Shown: positions 1 through 9,258 of the stretch, one piece after another | Position numbering within the stretch: the stretch's first letter is position 1 | How the letters are laid out: each line of letters starts with the position of its first letter | Assembly: GCA_964568145.1 (NCBI GenBank) | Contig: CAZMOZ010000004.1 | Coordinates: forward strand, 1-64,000 | Direction of reading: 5' to 3' | DNA length: 64,000 nt | Origin: DSVZ01 sp964568145 | GTDB lineage: Bacteria; Verrucomicrobiota; Verrucomicrobiia; Limisphaerales; J093 | Notes under the pieces: generated by a model | What the model was told of the DNA's origin: nothing | Database searches by the model: none | Seen by the model: the letters and a program-made list of their open reading frames with translations, nothing else | Made by a program: the position numbers and the translations under genes

Positions 1-2
1 CC

Positions 3-53
3 CTGCGCCTGCGCCCCCACCCCTACGAGTTCTTCCTCTACTACGACGTCTGA
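3..53 (+). CDS. 3' end of an upstream gene, not recognised
   Basis: An open frame enters from the left edge and ends at TGA 51-53, encoding LRLRPHPYEFFLYYDV. Only 16 codons are visible, so no family can be assigned. The codon use (CTG, CGC, CCC, TAC, GAG) matches the coding style of the neighbours, which supports a real gene end rather than chance. Confidence 0.35.
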   Translation: MRLRPHPYEFFLYYDV

Positions 54-431
54 GCGAGACCCCGGGAGACACCCCATGAACGGGAACGGGAACGTCGCTT
101 GAAGCTCCAATCCGGGGGAAAGACGGCTTGTGAATAACCCGCGAACAACAGCGAACAGGTTGTTCTGGCCAGCGATGGTGACGGCTCCTAAAACGCGCGC
201 TGCGTGACCAGCGACCGGCCGGGCCCGCGAAAGACCGAAGCAGGCGGCCGGTTTCAATGTCAAACTTTCCGTGCAACTATTTGTTTTTGAGTGTTTTGTG
301 AGGTATTCTGGAGACGGTTTTAAGGCCGGGTGTGGCGTGCCAGGGAGCGGTGTCGGCCGCAGGTTGGGTGGGGATGCAAGCGGCTGCTGAAAGGCCGGTT
401 ACGCTTTGGCGACGGGCGGTGGTGAACAAGT
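54..431. other. Intergenic region upstream of dnaA
   Basis: About 410 bases separate the upstream stop from the dnaA ATG, and no gene is supported here. The region holds one good DnaA box (129-137) and an A/T-richer patch at about 257-310, unusual in this GC-rich window. A weak promoter-like pair is present: TTGTTT at 281-286 and TATTCT at 304-309, with a 17-base spacer. It could carry autoregulation of dnaA or part of an origin, but a single box does not establish oriC. Confidence 0.4.
129..137 (-). promoter_or_regulatory. DnaA box (TTATTCACA on minus strand)
   Basis: TGTGAATAA on + is TTATTCACA on -, a full match to the TTATNCACA DnaA-box consensus. It lies about 330 bases before the dnaA start codon, where autoregulatory or origin boxes are common. 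I found no second full match in the 431-base leader. Confidence 0.45.
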
Positions 432-464
432 TTGCGAAAAACAGGCAATCAAGCCAACACAGCC

Positions 465-1823
465 ATGCACTCTCTGGTGGGAAAGACCTGGGCCGCAGCC
501 CAGAGCATTCTCCGGGATAAGCTCAGTCCGGACATCTTCAAACTGTGGTTCGCCGGCGTGAAAGCGAAGTCGCTCGAGGAGGACCACATTGTCCTCGAAG
601 TGCCCAACGATTTTTCCGAGTTGTGGCTGAAGAGCAATTACCTGGGGTTGATGCAGGACGTGCTGTGCCAGGTCACCGGCCGGCGTCTGGGCGTCACTTT
701 CGCCATCAACAGCGCCACGAACGCCCCGGCTCAGACCGGTAACGGCAAGGCGGCCCCGCCGCCTGCGGTCAAGATCGAGCCGCCGCCGCTGCCGACCCGC
801 GACTTCCCGTTCAACCCGAAAAACACGTTCGAGACGTTCGTGGTGGGCAGCAACAACAATTTCGCCCACGCCGCCGCGCTGGCCGTCGCGCAGAATCCCG
901 GCAAGGCCTACAATCCGCTGTTCGTGTACGGCGGGGTGGGCCTGGGCAAAACGCACCTGCTCCACGCCATCGGGCAGCACGTGGCGCGGCAGCGCAAAGG
1001 CGCCCGCGTGGCCTACATCTCCTCGGAGAAATTCACGAACGAGTACATCGAGGCGATCCAGAGCAACGACCTCGCCCGGTTCCGCAAGAAGTACCGGCAC
1101 ACGGACCTGCTGCTGATTGACGACATCCAGTTCCTCGAAAACAAGGAACGCATCCAGGAGGAGTTTTTCCACACCTTTAACGCGCTCCACGACAACCACC
1201 GGCAGATCGTGATGACCTGCGACCGCCCGGCGGGCGAGTTGAAGAGCCTCGAGGCGCGTCTGGTGTCGCGCTTCGAGTGGGGCCTGGTGACCGACCTCCA
1301 GCCGCCCGACGTGGAGACGCGCCTGGCCATTCTCCGCAAGAAACAGGAGGCGATGGAATTCAAGCTCCCGGAACAGGTGCTCCAGTACATCGCCACGAAA
1401 ATCCGGTCGAACATCCGGCGGCTAGAAGGCGCCCTCGCCCGCGTGGGTTCGTACTGCACCCTGAGCAAGACGGCCCCGACCATCGAACTGGTTGAAAGCC
1501 TGCTGCGCGAGCTGCTCCAGGAGGAGACCCGCAACGCGCTGACCATCGAGGCCATCCAGAAGCGCGTGGCCGAACACTTCGACATCCGGCTGGCGGACAT
1601 GACCAGCAAGCGCCGGCCGGAGCACATCGCCTTCCCGCGCCAGATCGCGATGTACCTCGCGCGGAACCTCACCGGCAGTTCGCTCAACACCATAGGCGAG
1701 GCGTTCGGCGGCCGCGACCACGGCACCGTCCTGCACGCCTGCCGGCTGGTGAAGGACCGCATGGACGTGGACGAAAGCGTCCGCCAGGCCGTGGCCTTCC
1801 TCGAGCGCCAGCTCATGCGGTGA
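465..1823 (+). CDS. dnaA: Chromosomal replication initiator protein DnaA
   Basis: DnaA binds DnaA boxes at oriC as an ATP-bound oligomer, melts the origin and recruits the replicative helicase. All four domains are visible: an N-terminal domain I (TWAAAQSILRDKLSPDIFKLW), a short proline-rich linker, and an AAA+ core with Walker A GGVGLGKTH near residue 157 and Walker B LLLIDDIQF near 214. The C-terminal DNA-binding domain has the signature GGRDHGTVLHAC near 415. The 452-residue length is normal. I chose ATG 465 because it starts at MHSLVGKTW, close to domain I; an in-frame TTG at 432 would add 11 residues of no known role. The next gene starts 54 bases downstream. Confidence 0.97.
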   Translation: MHSLVGKTWAAAQSILRDKLSPDIFKLWFAGVKAKSLEEDHIVLEVPNDFSELWLKSNYLGLMQDVLCQVTGRRLGVTFAINSATNAPAQTGNGKAAPPPAVKIEPPPLPTRDFPFNPKNTFETFVVGSNNNFAHAAALAVAQNPGKAYNPLFVYGGVGLGKTHLLHAIGQHVARQRKGARVAYISSEKFTNEYIEAIQSNDLARFRKKYRHTDLLLIDDIQFLENKERIQEEFFHTFNALHDNHRQIVMTCDRPAGELKSLEARLVSRFEWGLVTDLQPPDVETRLAILRKKQEAMEFKLPEQVLQYIATKIRSNIRRLEGALARVGSYCTLSKTAPTIELVESLLRELLQEETRNALTIEAIQKRVAEHFDIRLADMTSKRRPEHIAFPRQIAMYLARNLTGSSLNTIGEAFGGRDHGTVLHACRLVKDRMDVDESVRQAVAFLERQLMR

Positions 1824-1877
1824 ACCGGACGGACACTCGCCCCGGCGCGCGCGGACCGGCGGCCGCGACCGCACGTC

Positions 1878-2888
1878 ATGGCCGCCGTTGAAGTCCAGGG
1901 TTTGACGCGCGTGTTTCGCGCCCGCCGCAAGCAGCCCGGGCTGCGCGGCGCGCTGCGCGGCTTGTTCCGGTCGGAGACCGCGACCGTCACGGCGGTGAGC
2001 GACGTCAGTTTCACGATCGAACCCGGCGAGTTGGTGGGCTTCCTCGGCCCGAACGGCGCGGGCAAGACCACCACTCTGAAGATGCTTTCCGGCCTGCTGC
2101 ATCCCACCGCCGGCGCCGCGCGGGTGCTGGGCTTCGTGCCGTGGGAGCGCCATGACGCCTTCCGGCGGCAGTTCGCGCTGTTGCTGGGGCAGAAAAACCA
2201 GTTGTGGTGGGACCTGCCGGCGCGCGAATCGCTCGAGCTCAACGCCCGCATCTACGGCGTGGCCCGCGAGGCCTGGACCCGCACCGTGGACGAGCTGGCC
2301 ACCCTCCTGGCCGTGCGCGACAAGCTCGACGTGATGGTGCGCGAACTCTCGCTGGGCGAGCGCATGAAAATGGAGCTCATCGCCGCCCTGCTGCACCGCC
2401 CGCGCCTGCTCTTCCTCGACGAGCCGACCATCGGTCTGGACGTGGTGTCGCAGAAGATCGTCCGCGATTTCCTGCGCGACTACAACGCCCGCCACGGCAC
2501 CACCATCCTGCTCACCAGCCATTACATGGCGGACATCCAGGAGCTCTGCCGCCGCGTGCTCGTCATTGACCACGGCCGGCTGATCTTCGACGGCCCGCTC
2601 GCCGACATTCTCGGCCGGTTCGTGGACCACAAGCTCGTCACCGTGCACAGCGACGCCGCGCCGCTGCCGCCGGAACGCCTGCGCGCCGTGGGCGAGGTGA
2701 TCGAAAACACCGCCGGCCGCGTGCGCCTGCGCATGAAACGCGACCAGGTGGTGTCCGCCTGCAAGCGGCTGCTGGACGAACTGCCCGTCAACGACCTCGA
2801 CATCGAGGAGGTGCCCATCGAGGACGTGATCCATCAACTCTTCACGCGCGCGCCGGCGGACGGCCGGGCGCCGGTGAACAACCCCTGA
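1878..2888 (+). CDS. ABC transporter ATP-binding protein, ABC-2/NatA type
   Basis: ATPase subunit expected to power an ABC-2 type exporter. Walker A GPNGAGKTTT is near residue 57, the signature is LSLGER (a variant of LSGGQ) near 157, and Walker B LLFLDEPTIGLD is near 177, followed by the H-loop LTSHYM. An N-terminal extension of about 25 basic residues before the core and a C-terminal extension of about 90 residues fit the YbhF/NatA-like group (336 aa). The usual membrane permease is not adjacent: dnaA precedes it and a LysM lipoprotein follows. It therefore either works with distant permeases or is an orphan. Confidence 0.9.
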   Translation: MAAVEVQGLTRVFRARRKQPGLRGALRGLFRSETATVTAVSDVSFTIEPGELVGFLGPNGAGKTTTLKMLSGLLHPTAGAARVLGFVPWERHDAFRRQFALLLGQKNQLWWDLPARESLELNARIYGVAREAWTRTVDELATLLAVRDKLDVMVRELSLGERMKMELIAALLHRPRLLFLDEPTIGLDVVSQKIVRDFLRDYNARHGTTILLTSHYMADIQELCRRVLVIDHGRLIFDGPLADILGRFVDHKLVTVHSDAAPLPPERLRAVGEVIENTAGRVRLRMKRDQVVSACKRLLDELPVNDLDIEEVPIEDVIHQLFTRAPADGRAPVNNP

Positions 2889-2945
2889 GCAAGCTTCCGC
2901 AGGCGCACGTTGCTCCGCGCCGGCAAACCGCGTAGCCTTGCAGAC

Positions 2946-3866
2946 ATGTGCGCGACGTGGCGGCGGCGGTCGTGGCTGCTGGCCGGGGCCCTGGCCGGGC
3001 TCCTGGCCGGCTGTTCGCCGTGGCTGGACAACCCCCGCGAAGACGACCACCCGCTGATCAACGAGGCGGTGGCCCGCAAGGCCATCAGCCCCCGCGAGGC
3101 GTCCCGGCTGCTGGAAAAGGCGCTCGAGGCCAACCCCAAACTGGCGCGCGCCCATTGGGAACTCGCGCTGATCAATCTCAACAACACCAGCAACCACGCC
3201 GCCGCGGTCTATCACTTCCAGAAAGTGCTGGCGCTCCGGCCCGACTGGCCGCACGCGAACACCGCCACCCAGCTCATCAGCCAGGCCAAGCTCGAGCTGG
3301 TCAAGGAGGGCATCGAGCCGCCGACGCTGCCCTCGGCGCAGCGGCAGATTGACCGGTACGTGGGCGAGATTCACCGGCTCAACGGCGTGCTCACCAATTT
3401 GCAGGAGCAGGTTCGCAGTCTCACGGTGATCACCCAGCAACTCAACGGCCAGAACCTCCAGTTGCGGCAGCAACTGCTGGCCAGCGCCCAGGCCCTGACC
3501 GCCCGGTCAGCCCCGGCTGTTGCACCCCCGGCCCCCGGCCCCACCCAGCCCGCGCCGGCACCGCTGACGCCCCGTGGTTCGGGCACGCTGGACGGGGCGC
3601 GCACGAATTCGGCTTCGGTCGCGCCGCCACCCAGCCGCCCGATTTATCGCGGCTCGGTTGCGAACAACACGGCGGCCAGTGGCCCGCCGCGGGTCACCCC
3701 GCCGGACACTTACCGGACTTCCAGCCGCACGCACACGTTCCGGCCAGGCGAGACCGCCTTTTCCGTCGCCAAGCGCTACCACCTGACTGTGCGCGATCTC
3801 ATGCGGGCCAACCCCGGATTCAACCCCGGGAAGGTCAAAGCCGGCCAGACGATCCGCCTGCCTTGA
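2946..3866 (+). CDS. LysM-domain lipoprotein with TPR-like and coiled-coil regions
   Basis: Predicted envelope lipoprotein of 306 residues. ATG 2946 gives a type II signal peptide (RRRSWLLAGALAGLLAGC) with lipobox Cys at about residue 23. A TPR-like stretch follows (HWELALINLNN...YHFQKVLALRPDWPHA, about 68-105), then a coiled coil about 133-180 rich in Q and L, a proline/alanine-rich linker, and a C-terminal LysM module of about 44 residues (RPGETAFSVAKRYHLTVRDL). LysM binds peptidoglycan or chitin-like glycans, so the protein probably tethers the envelope to the wall. The start was chosen because the signal peptide begins there; an in-frame TTG 36 bases upstream is less likely. Confidence 0.8.
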   Translation: MCATWRRRSWLLAGALAGLLAGCSPWLDNPREDDHPLINEAVARKAISPREASRLLEKALEANPKLARAHWELALINLNNTSNHAAAVYHFQKVLALRPDWPHANTATQLISQAKLELVKEGIEPPTLPSAQRQIDRYVGEIHRLNGVLTNLQEQVRSLTVITQQLNGQNLQLRQQLLASAQALTARSAPAVAPPAPGPTQPAPAPLTPRGSGTLDGARTNSASVAPPPSRPIYRGSVANNTAASGPPRVTPPDTYRTSSRTHTFRPGETAFSVAKRYHLTVRDLMRANPGFNPGKVKAGQTIRLP

Positions 3867-3867
3867 G

Positions 3868-3923
3868 GCGGGAAAAACGCCACGGGAAGGAGAACGCACA
3901 CGCCTCGCGGGCGGTTTTTCCGC
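3868..3923. terminator. Possible bidirectional terminator hairpin
   Basis: Imperfect inverted repeat between two convergent genes. GCGGGAAAAACGCC (3868-3881) can pair with GGCGGTTTTTCCGC (3910-3923). Each arm has a run of five A or T inside a GC clamp and the loop is about 28 bases. The location just after one stop codon and about 90 bases from the other suits termination from both sides, but the long loop makes this tentative. Confidence 0.35.
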
Positions 3924-4013
3924 GCCCCCGCGGAAGACAGTAAGACAAAGACACACACCGGACCGCTCCCGCCATGGCCTTGCCCAAGCCAGTGGACGCG
4001 CGCGCCCCCGCGC

Positions 4014-5546
4014 TCACGCGCCCGCCGTCCGGCTGGCAAACCGCTCGATCACCCCGACCAGCCCTTCGATGGTGTGGGGTTGCGCCTCCACCTCCACGGG
4101 GCTGTTCAATCCGGCCAGGACCTTTGAAGTTTCGGGGCCGATCGAGGCCACGCGCAGCCGTGGAAAGCGCGCGCGCAGCCCGGCCAGATTGAACCGCTCG
4201 TCAAAGTGCCGCACCGCCGAGCCGCTGGCGAACGTCAGCCACTCGGCGCCCTCGGCCGCCAGCCGCGCGGCCGCGCCGTTCCAATCCTCCGTTTCCGCCA
4301 CGGTGCGGTAGCAGGCGACGTCGTCCACGATGGCGCCCTGTTCTTCGAGCAGGCGGGGCAGTTCGGGGTTGGCGACTTCGGCCCGCAGCAGCAGCATGCG
4401 CAGGTTTTCCAGGCTGCCTTCGCGGGCGAGGTCGCGGGCGATGTCCCGGGCCACGTATTCCTTGGGCACCAGGTCCACCTTGAGACGCAGTTCGCGCAGC
4501 TTCGCCGCGGTGGCGGGACCCACGGCCGCCAGGCGCAGCAGGCCCAGGCAGCGGACATCCTCGTAAGCCCGGAAGAAGTGCTCGAAGAACGCGGTCACGC
4601 CGTTGACGCTGGTGAAGATCAGCCAGTCGTAGCTGCCCAGGCCCGCCAGCGCCTCGGCCAGCGGCTCCCGCCGCGAGGGCGGGGCGATCTTGATGCACGG
4701 CACTTCGAGCACGTCCGCGCCGCGTTCGCGCAGCAAGCGGCTCAGCGGCTCCGCCTGGTCGCGCGCCCGCGTGACCACCACGCGCTGGCCGAAGAGCGGC
4801 CGGTCTTCAAACCAGTTCAGCCGCGCGCGCAACGCCGCCACCTCGCCCACCACGATCACCGCCGGCGAGGTCAGGCCCGCCGCGCGCACCCGCATCGCGA
4901 GGTCGCCCAACGCGCCGGTGACCGTGCGCTGCCGGTCCGTGGTGCCCCAGGAAACCACGGCCGCCGGAGTCGTGGCGGCCAGGCCGTGCGCGCGCAAGGT
5001 CTCGCAGATGGCGTCCAGCCGCTCCAGCCCCATCAAAATGACCTTGGTGCCGGGCGTGCGCGCCAGCAGCGTCCAATCCACGCCGGAGCCGCTCTTGGCC
5101 GGGTCCTCGTGGCCGGTCACCACCGTCAACGTCGAGGCCAGCGTGCGGTGGGTGACGGGAATGCCGGCGCTGGCGGGCACGGCGGTGATGGACGACACGC
5201 CCGGCACGACCTCGAAGGGAATGCCGGCCGCCGCCAGCCGTTCCGCCTCCTCGCCGCCGCGGCCAAACAGGTACGGGTCGCCACCCTTGAGGCGCACGAC
5301 GCGTTTGCCGGCGCGGGCGCGGGCCACGAGCAGGTGGTTGAGTTCGTCCTGCGGGAAGGGGCGCTCGGCCGAGCGGCCGATGATCTCCGCGCCGGCGGGC
5401 GCCAGCCGGGCGAGCGCCGGGTTCACCAGCGAGTCATAGACCACCACGTCCGCGGCGCGCAGCAACTCGGCGCCGCGCAGGGTCAGCAACCGCGGATCGC
5501 CCGGTCCCGCGCCCACGAGGTACACCATGCCGGAAACGGCTTTCAT
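4014..5546 (-). CDS. cobA-hemD: Uroporphyrinogen-III C-methyltransferase / uroporphyrinogen-III synthase fusion (CobA-HemD)
   Basis: Bifunctional tetrapyrrole enzyme of 510 residues. The N-terminal half (to about 245) is a SUMT that converts uroporphyrinogen III to precorrin-2: GAGPGDPRLLTLRG near residue 12, KGGDPYLFGRGGEEAE near 85 and a VVTGHEDP motif near 145. The C-terminal half (about 255-505) is the HemD synthase fold, with two Rossmann-like lobes beginning FGQRVVVTRARDQAEPL. The fusion joins the last common haem/sirohaem/cobalamin step to the branch step. No other haem gene is next to it. ATG 5546 or the internal ATG six codons later could be the start; the later one begins right at the conserved fold. 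Confidence 0.94.
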   Translation of the reverse strand: MKAVSGMVYLVGAGPGDPRLLTLRGAELLRAADVVVYDSLVNPALARLAPAGAEIIGRSAERPFPQDELNHLLVARARAGKRVVRLKGGDPYLFGRGGEEAERLAAAGIPFEVVPGVSSITAVPASAGIPVTHRTLASTLTVVTGHEDPAKSGSGVDWTLLARTPGTKVILMGLERLDAICETLRAHGLAATTPAAVVSWGTTDRQRTVTGALGDLAMRVRAAGLTSPAVIVVGEVAALRARLNWFEDRPLFGQRVVVTRARDQAEPLSRLLRERGADVLEVPCIKIAPPSRREPLAEALAGLGSYDWLIFTSVNGVTAFFEHFFRAYEDVRCLGLLRLAAVGPATAAKLRELRLKVDLVPKEYVARDIARDLAREGSLENLRMLLLRAEVANPELPRLLEEQGAIVDDVACYRTVAETEDWNGAAARLAAEGAEWLTFASGSAVRHFDERFNLAGLRARFPRLRVASIGPETSKVLAGLNSPVEVEAQPHTIEGLVGVIERFASRTAGA

Positions 5547-5727
5547 TGGCCGGCGACTCTAGGCGCGGGCACGCGGCGGCGCAACGCAGGGCTGGAGTGG
5601 CGGCAAGACGGGCAGCGGCGGTCTTTAGAACGCGGCGCGTGACGCGGCGGATACCACATGCCGGAGGCCGGATTCTCGCTTCTAAATTCTCGCTTCTATC
5701 TTCCAGCTTCTGACTTCTGCCCCCGCC

Positions 5728-7590
5728 TTACGGCAAGTTGACCAGTCGGTAGAAGATCAGGTTCCCGCCGGTCGTGCGCGGGTAGGTGAAGGTCCGCGTG
5801 GCGCCGGTGATCACGCCGGTCTCCACCGTCACCCAGTTCACCAGGTTCGTCGAGGACTCGACGCGGAACGACCCGCCGCTCAAGGCCGACGCGGTGAACT
5901 CGAACTGCGCGAACTGCGTCGGCGACGGCAGCAGCCGCGGCGCGCTAAGCAGCGACGGCGTGATCTGGCCGCCTGTCACGTTGACCAGCACCGGCGGCGA
6001 AATGGACCCGGCGCCCGCGTTGTCGTAAGCCCGCGCGGTGAGCTGGTACATGCCCTGCGCCAGACCCGACACCGCGATGTTTGCCAGGCTGGCCGTGGCG
6101 GTGCCGGCGATTTGCCGGCCCACGTACACTTCGATCCGCGCGATCTGGCCGTCGCTGTCCTGGGCTGTGGCGGCCACGTTGAAGGACGCCGGCGCGGCGA
6201 AGCTGGCGCCGGAGGTCGGGCTGCTGATGTTCACGGCGGGCGACTGGTTGCCCTGGCCCGGCGGCGGCGCGGTCCGCATGCGGTAGTACGCCAGCCCCAT
6301 GTCCGAGTAAGCGGGGAAGGTGAGGGCGACACGATTTTGGGCCAGCGTGCCCGTGCCCACGGTGAGCCAGGTCTTCAGGTCAAACGTGACCTGCGCCTCG
6401 TACGCCAGCCCGGCCGTGCCCACCACCGTGAACGTCATCAGCGGCATCCCATCCAGGCTGATGTCAATCCGCGGGTTTTCGAGCCGCATCTCGGGCGAGG
6501 CGACGACCTGGATCGTGACCGGCGCGGACTCGGTCGAGGCGCCCTGGTTGTCCACCGCGACCGCCGTGAAGGTGTGGCTGCCCACCGCCAGGTTGGACAC
6601 AGCCAGGCTCGCGCTCGGGCCGGGCACGCTGCCCAGCAACGTCGCGCCCTGGCGGAAATCCACGCGGGTCACGGTGCCGTCGCGGTCCGCGGCCTCGGCG
6701 GTCAAGGTGACGGTGGCCGGGGCGAAGAACTGCGCGTTGTTCGTGGGGCTGGTGAGCGCGACGGTCGGCGGGCGGTTGACCACCTCGATGTCGCCGGTCA
6801 CGCGGAGGTTCTTCACGTGGCCGATCACCCCGCCGGGCAGCAAAAGCGTGTCCAGTCTGGCCGCGTAGCCGAAGCGCTGCTGGGCCGGCACCGGCGCGGT
6901 GGTGAGCAGCTCGATCGTGTCGCCCACCGGGGTGTCGCCACCCTGAAAAATCCGCGCGACCACCCGGTACGTGGCGTTGCTCACCACGACCAGGTCCGCG
7001 GCCGTGGCGGGCAGGAAGGCCAGGCTCACCGTTGCGAAGACGGCGGGGTCGTACTCGCCCAGTTGCCCCCAGGCCGAGCCGTACAGCGGCTGGGCCTCGG
7101 CGCCGTCCAGTTGATGCAGGCCGGCGGTGCTGTCGCTGGCCTCGGCCGAGGCGCTCGTGAAGTCCACCACCGCCACCTGCGCGGCGCCGAACGCGCCCGG
7201 CTGGATGCGAAAGACGATGCCCTTGCGGCTGGCGGGGTCGAGCCAGCCCATCACGCCCACGACCTTTTCCGGGAAGGCGTCCGCGGGCCGCACGTCGGCC
7301 AGCACCATGTAAGCGTTGCTGAGCGGCCGGACGGCGTCCGCGTACCACACGCCGTTGACCGGGAAATCCGCGTACGCCTCGGACTGCTCGGCGCGCAGGC
7401 CGTCCGGGTCGGGTGTGAGCGACAGCGTGGCGCCACCGGTGCCGAACTGGTTGGCCAGGGCGGCCAGGTCCGCCACGGTGGTGCCGTCGTTGATGAGGTT
7501 CGTGCTCTGGGCGAACAAGGCGGGGGCCATCAACAGTGCGCCCACCACGGCGGGCAACGCGAACCGGCCGGCGAACAGGTGTGACTTCAT
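5728..7590 (-). CDS. Secreted Ig-like-domain protein
   Basis: Exported 620-residue protein of unknown role. A classical signal peptide (FALPAVVGALLMAPALFAQS) ends near residue 28. An N-terminal beta-rich region to about 270 resembles a carbohydrate-binding lectin-like fold, though I cannot name it. Two bacterial Ig/cadherin-like modules follow, beginning RPPTVALTSPTNNAQFFAP (about 275) and SPAVNISSPTSGASFAAP (about 455), each with the DSDG/DRDG..I..V pattern of that family. Two short modules with NLVNWVTV or DLKTWLTV and YYRM or FYRLVN endings, frequent in verrucomicrobial secreted proteins, are at about 370-440 and at the C-terminus. Probably adhesive or polysaccharide-binding. Confidence 0.75.
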   Translation of the reverse strand: MKSHLFAGRFALPAVVGALLMAPALFAQSTNLINDGTTVADLAALANQFGTGGATLSLTPDPDGLRAEQSEAYADFPVNGVWYADAVRPLSNAYMVLADVRPADAFPEKVVGVMGWLDPASRKGIVFRIQPGAFGAAQVAVVDFTSASAEASDSTAGLHQLDGAEAQPLYGSAWGQLGEYDPAVFATVSLAFLPATAADLVVVSNATYRVVARIFQGGDTPVGDTIELLTTAPVPAQQRFGYAARLDTLLLPGGVIGHVKNLRVTGDIEVVNRPPTVALTSPTNNAQFFAPATVTLTAEAADRDGTVTRVDFRQGATLLGSVPGPSASLAVSNLAVGSHTFTAVAVDNQGASTESAPVTIQVVASPEMRLENPRIDISLDGMPLMTFTVVGTAGLAYEAQVTFDLKTWLTVGTGTLAQNRVALTFPAYSDMGLAYYRMRTAPPPGQGNQSPAVNISSPTSGASFAAPASFNVAATAQDSDGQIARIEVYVGRQIAGTATASLANIAVSGLAQGMYQLTARAYDNAGAGSISPPVLVNVTGGQITPSLLSAPRLLPSPTQFAQFEFTASALSGGSFRVESSTNLVNWVTVETGVITGATRTFTYPRTTGGNLIFYRLVNLP

Positions 7591-7895
7591 TGCGCGCGCA
7601 AACTAGCGGAGGCCCCGGCCCCGGACAAACCCGTTTTGCGGCGGCGTGTTTGACGGGAGTATTCCGGAGGGGCGAGCGCCGCAAGCCCCAGCTTTCTTTC
7701 GGGCCGCGGCGCAATTTGCCGCAGGTGGCCGGTCTCCGGCTCAGCGGCCGGGGGTGTCGCCCCTCAGCGAGGGGCGACCCACCTGCATTGCCGGAGGCGC
7801 TTTCAGAACCTCGCCGTGGTCTTACAACCACAGCCCCGGCCCCGGGGTTTGCGGCTCGTGTAACTCGTTCCTCCGGAGTTACGGCGAATCGCGTT
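7591..7895. other. Intergenic spacer carrying a hairpin repeat
   Basis: About 300 bases between two minus-strand genes. No coding frame is convincing. The only structure I see is the family-A repeat at 7721-7786; the rest holds no recognisable signal. Confidence 0.5.
7721..7786 (+). repeat. Dispersed hairpin repeat, family A, copy 1
   Basis: The ends GCAGGTGG and CCACCTGC are perfect inverted repeats, and the centre CGCCCCTCAGCGAGGGGCG folds on itself. Related copies lie at 9259-9326 (opposite orientation), 48831-48889 and 51022-51083, all between genes and all sharing a CCGG..CTCAGCGGCCGG block followed by the CCTCAGCGAGG stem. Confidence 0.7.
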
Positions 7896-9155
7896 TCAGC
7901 CCTGGCAGAACCGCTCGAAGGACCCGCCCAGCAGCGACGCCACGTCGCGCCGGATTTCCGCCTCGGTCGGCTCCCAGCCGGTCACGGCCAGGTCGCCGTA
8001 CTTCTCGGCCAGCACGCGCCCCAGGATGCGCCGCGTGTGGTCGAACTTGTAGATGATCTGCTCGAGCACGCGCGCATCCGAATGCTGTGCCGTGAAGCTC
8101 AGGCCCAGCAGCTCGAGTCGCATCCGCGTGATCTCCTCGATGAGCGTCGGCACGTTCGTAAACCACCAGCAACCGAAGACGTGCAGGTTCCGGAACTTGC
8201 GCGCGGCCACGCACAGTTCGTGCTGGTTCTCGCGCGACAGCACCGTGACGGCGAAGCGGTTGTCCGGAAAGGCGTCGCACAGGTTTACCAACGCGCCCAG
8301 ATCGCTGCGTCCCACGCCGTCGCCGGCCAGTTGCAGGCGGGGGTTGACCGCGCGCCGCACGCCGAGCATGAGCGCCAGTGGCTGGTTGAAGTCCCGGCAA
8401 TGCGGCAGCACCGCGTGCTCGAGCAGTTGCGCCGTGTCCGTGGCCGCCGGGAACGCGAAGTCCGGCGGCAGCGACACCATGCAATACCGCGCGTCCAGCC
8501 GGCGCGTCCAGTCCGCCAGGAAGCGTCGCACCTCGCCGAGCGTCTGCGCGGACAGGCCTTCGCCCACGCTGTAGCCCCAGGCGTCCAGCCGGTGGGCCGC
8601 TTCGGGCCAGTCCAGCAGCAGCGGATCAATCCGCAGCGCGCTGACGAACCGCTCGTCGCGCAGAAAGCCGCGCTGCCAGATCGCGCGCTCCGCGTCGTCA
8701 AACGGCGAGTTGGTCATGTAGATGCGCGCCACGTGGGCCAGCTCCAGCGTGCGGTGGAGATGCGCCTCCAGCGGCCAGTCGGCGAACCACGCGCGGATGG
8801 CCGGCAGGTCGCGCATCTTCGCGTCGAGTCCGAACCGGTGCAGGATGGTGAGCACGCCGCGGCAGGCCTCGGACACCGGAGAATGCGCGACGAACAGCTC
8901 GCGCCAGACGAGGTCCGCCTGCTCGGTCCTGGACAGGGCGAAGAACTTCTCCGGCGGCTCGTCCAGGTGCCGGAACGCCTCCGCGACGAGGTAGTGGTAC
9001 ACCAGCAGGTCATCAATGCCCCAGAGGAGCAGATTGTCCATGAGCGGGTCGAACAGGTGCGTGTGGACGTCCACGACCGGCGTCGCCGCGACCACGCGCT
9101 CGATCAAACCGTGGGTCGCGGACCGGCGGAAATCGGTGGCAGCGGTGGTTGGCAT
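7896..9155 (-). CDS. uxaC: Uronate isomerase-like protein (UxaC family)
   Basis: Amidohydrolase-superfamily protein similar to glucuronate/galacturonate isomerase, which converts hexuronates to fructuronate or tagaturonate. The metal-binding start VVDVHTHLFDP (about residue 28) replaces the HCH of classical UxaC with HTH. The C-terminal part has GLSFTAQHSDARVLEQ and a FDHTRRILGRVL block, corresponding to the conserved D-R segment near the end of UxaC. It is 419 residues, about 50 shorter than E. coli UxaC, so it belongs to a divergent subgroup and substrate specificity is uncertain. No hexuronate catabolic partner is adjacent. ATG 9155 lies next to the remnant of an AsnC-type gene. Confidence 0.75.
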   Translation of the reverse strand: MPTTAATDFRRSATHGLIERVVAATPVVDVHTHLFDPLMDNLLLWGIDDLLVYHYLVAEAFRHLDEPPEKFFALSRTEQADLVWRELFVAHSPVSEACRGVLTILHRFGLDAKMRDLPAIRAWFADWPLEAHLHRTLELAHVARIYMTNSPFDDAERAIWQRGFLRDERFVSALRIDPLLLDWPEAAHRLDAWGYSVGEGLSAQTLGEVRRFLADWTRRLDARYCMVSLPPDFAFPAATDTAQLLEHAVLPHCRDFNQPLALMLGVRRAVNPRLQLAGDGVGRSDLGALVNLCDAFPDNRFAVTVLSRENQHELCVAARKFRNLHVFGCWWFTNVPTLIEEITRMRLELLGLSFTAQHSDARVLEQIIYKFDHTRRILGRVLAEKYGDLAVTGWEPTEAEIRRDVASLLGGSFERFCQG

Positions 9156-9258
9156 CGGCGCAAGGCTAGGCCAAGGCGCGGACCCGCGCCAAGCCTTTCA
9201 TGCGCGCGGGCGTTGTCGCGTCGAGCCTGCGGCTCCATCCGGCGCGCAACGCCGACGC

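Noticed and set aside
1422..3473. Long minus-strand open frame opposite dnaA's end, the ABC ATPase and the LysM gene
   Set aside because: It is antisense to three well-supported genes; composition is dominated by H, R, Q, G, typical of mirror frames in GC-rich DNA. No family motif.
6112..7584. 490-codon + strand frame opposite the Ig-like protein
   Set aside because: Arg/His-rich without motifs; the minus frame has a signal peptide and clear domains.
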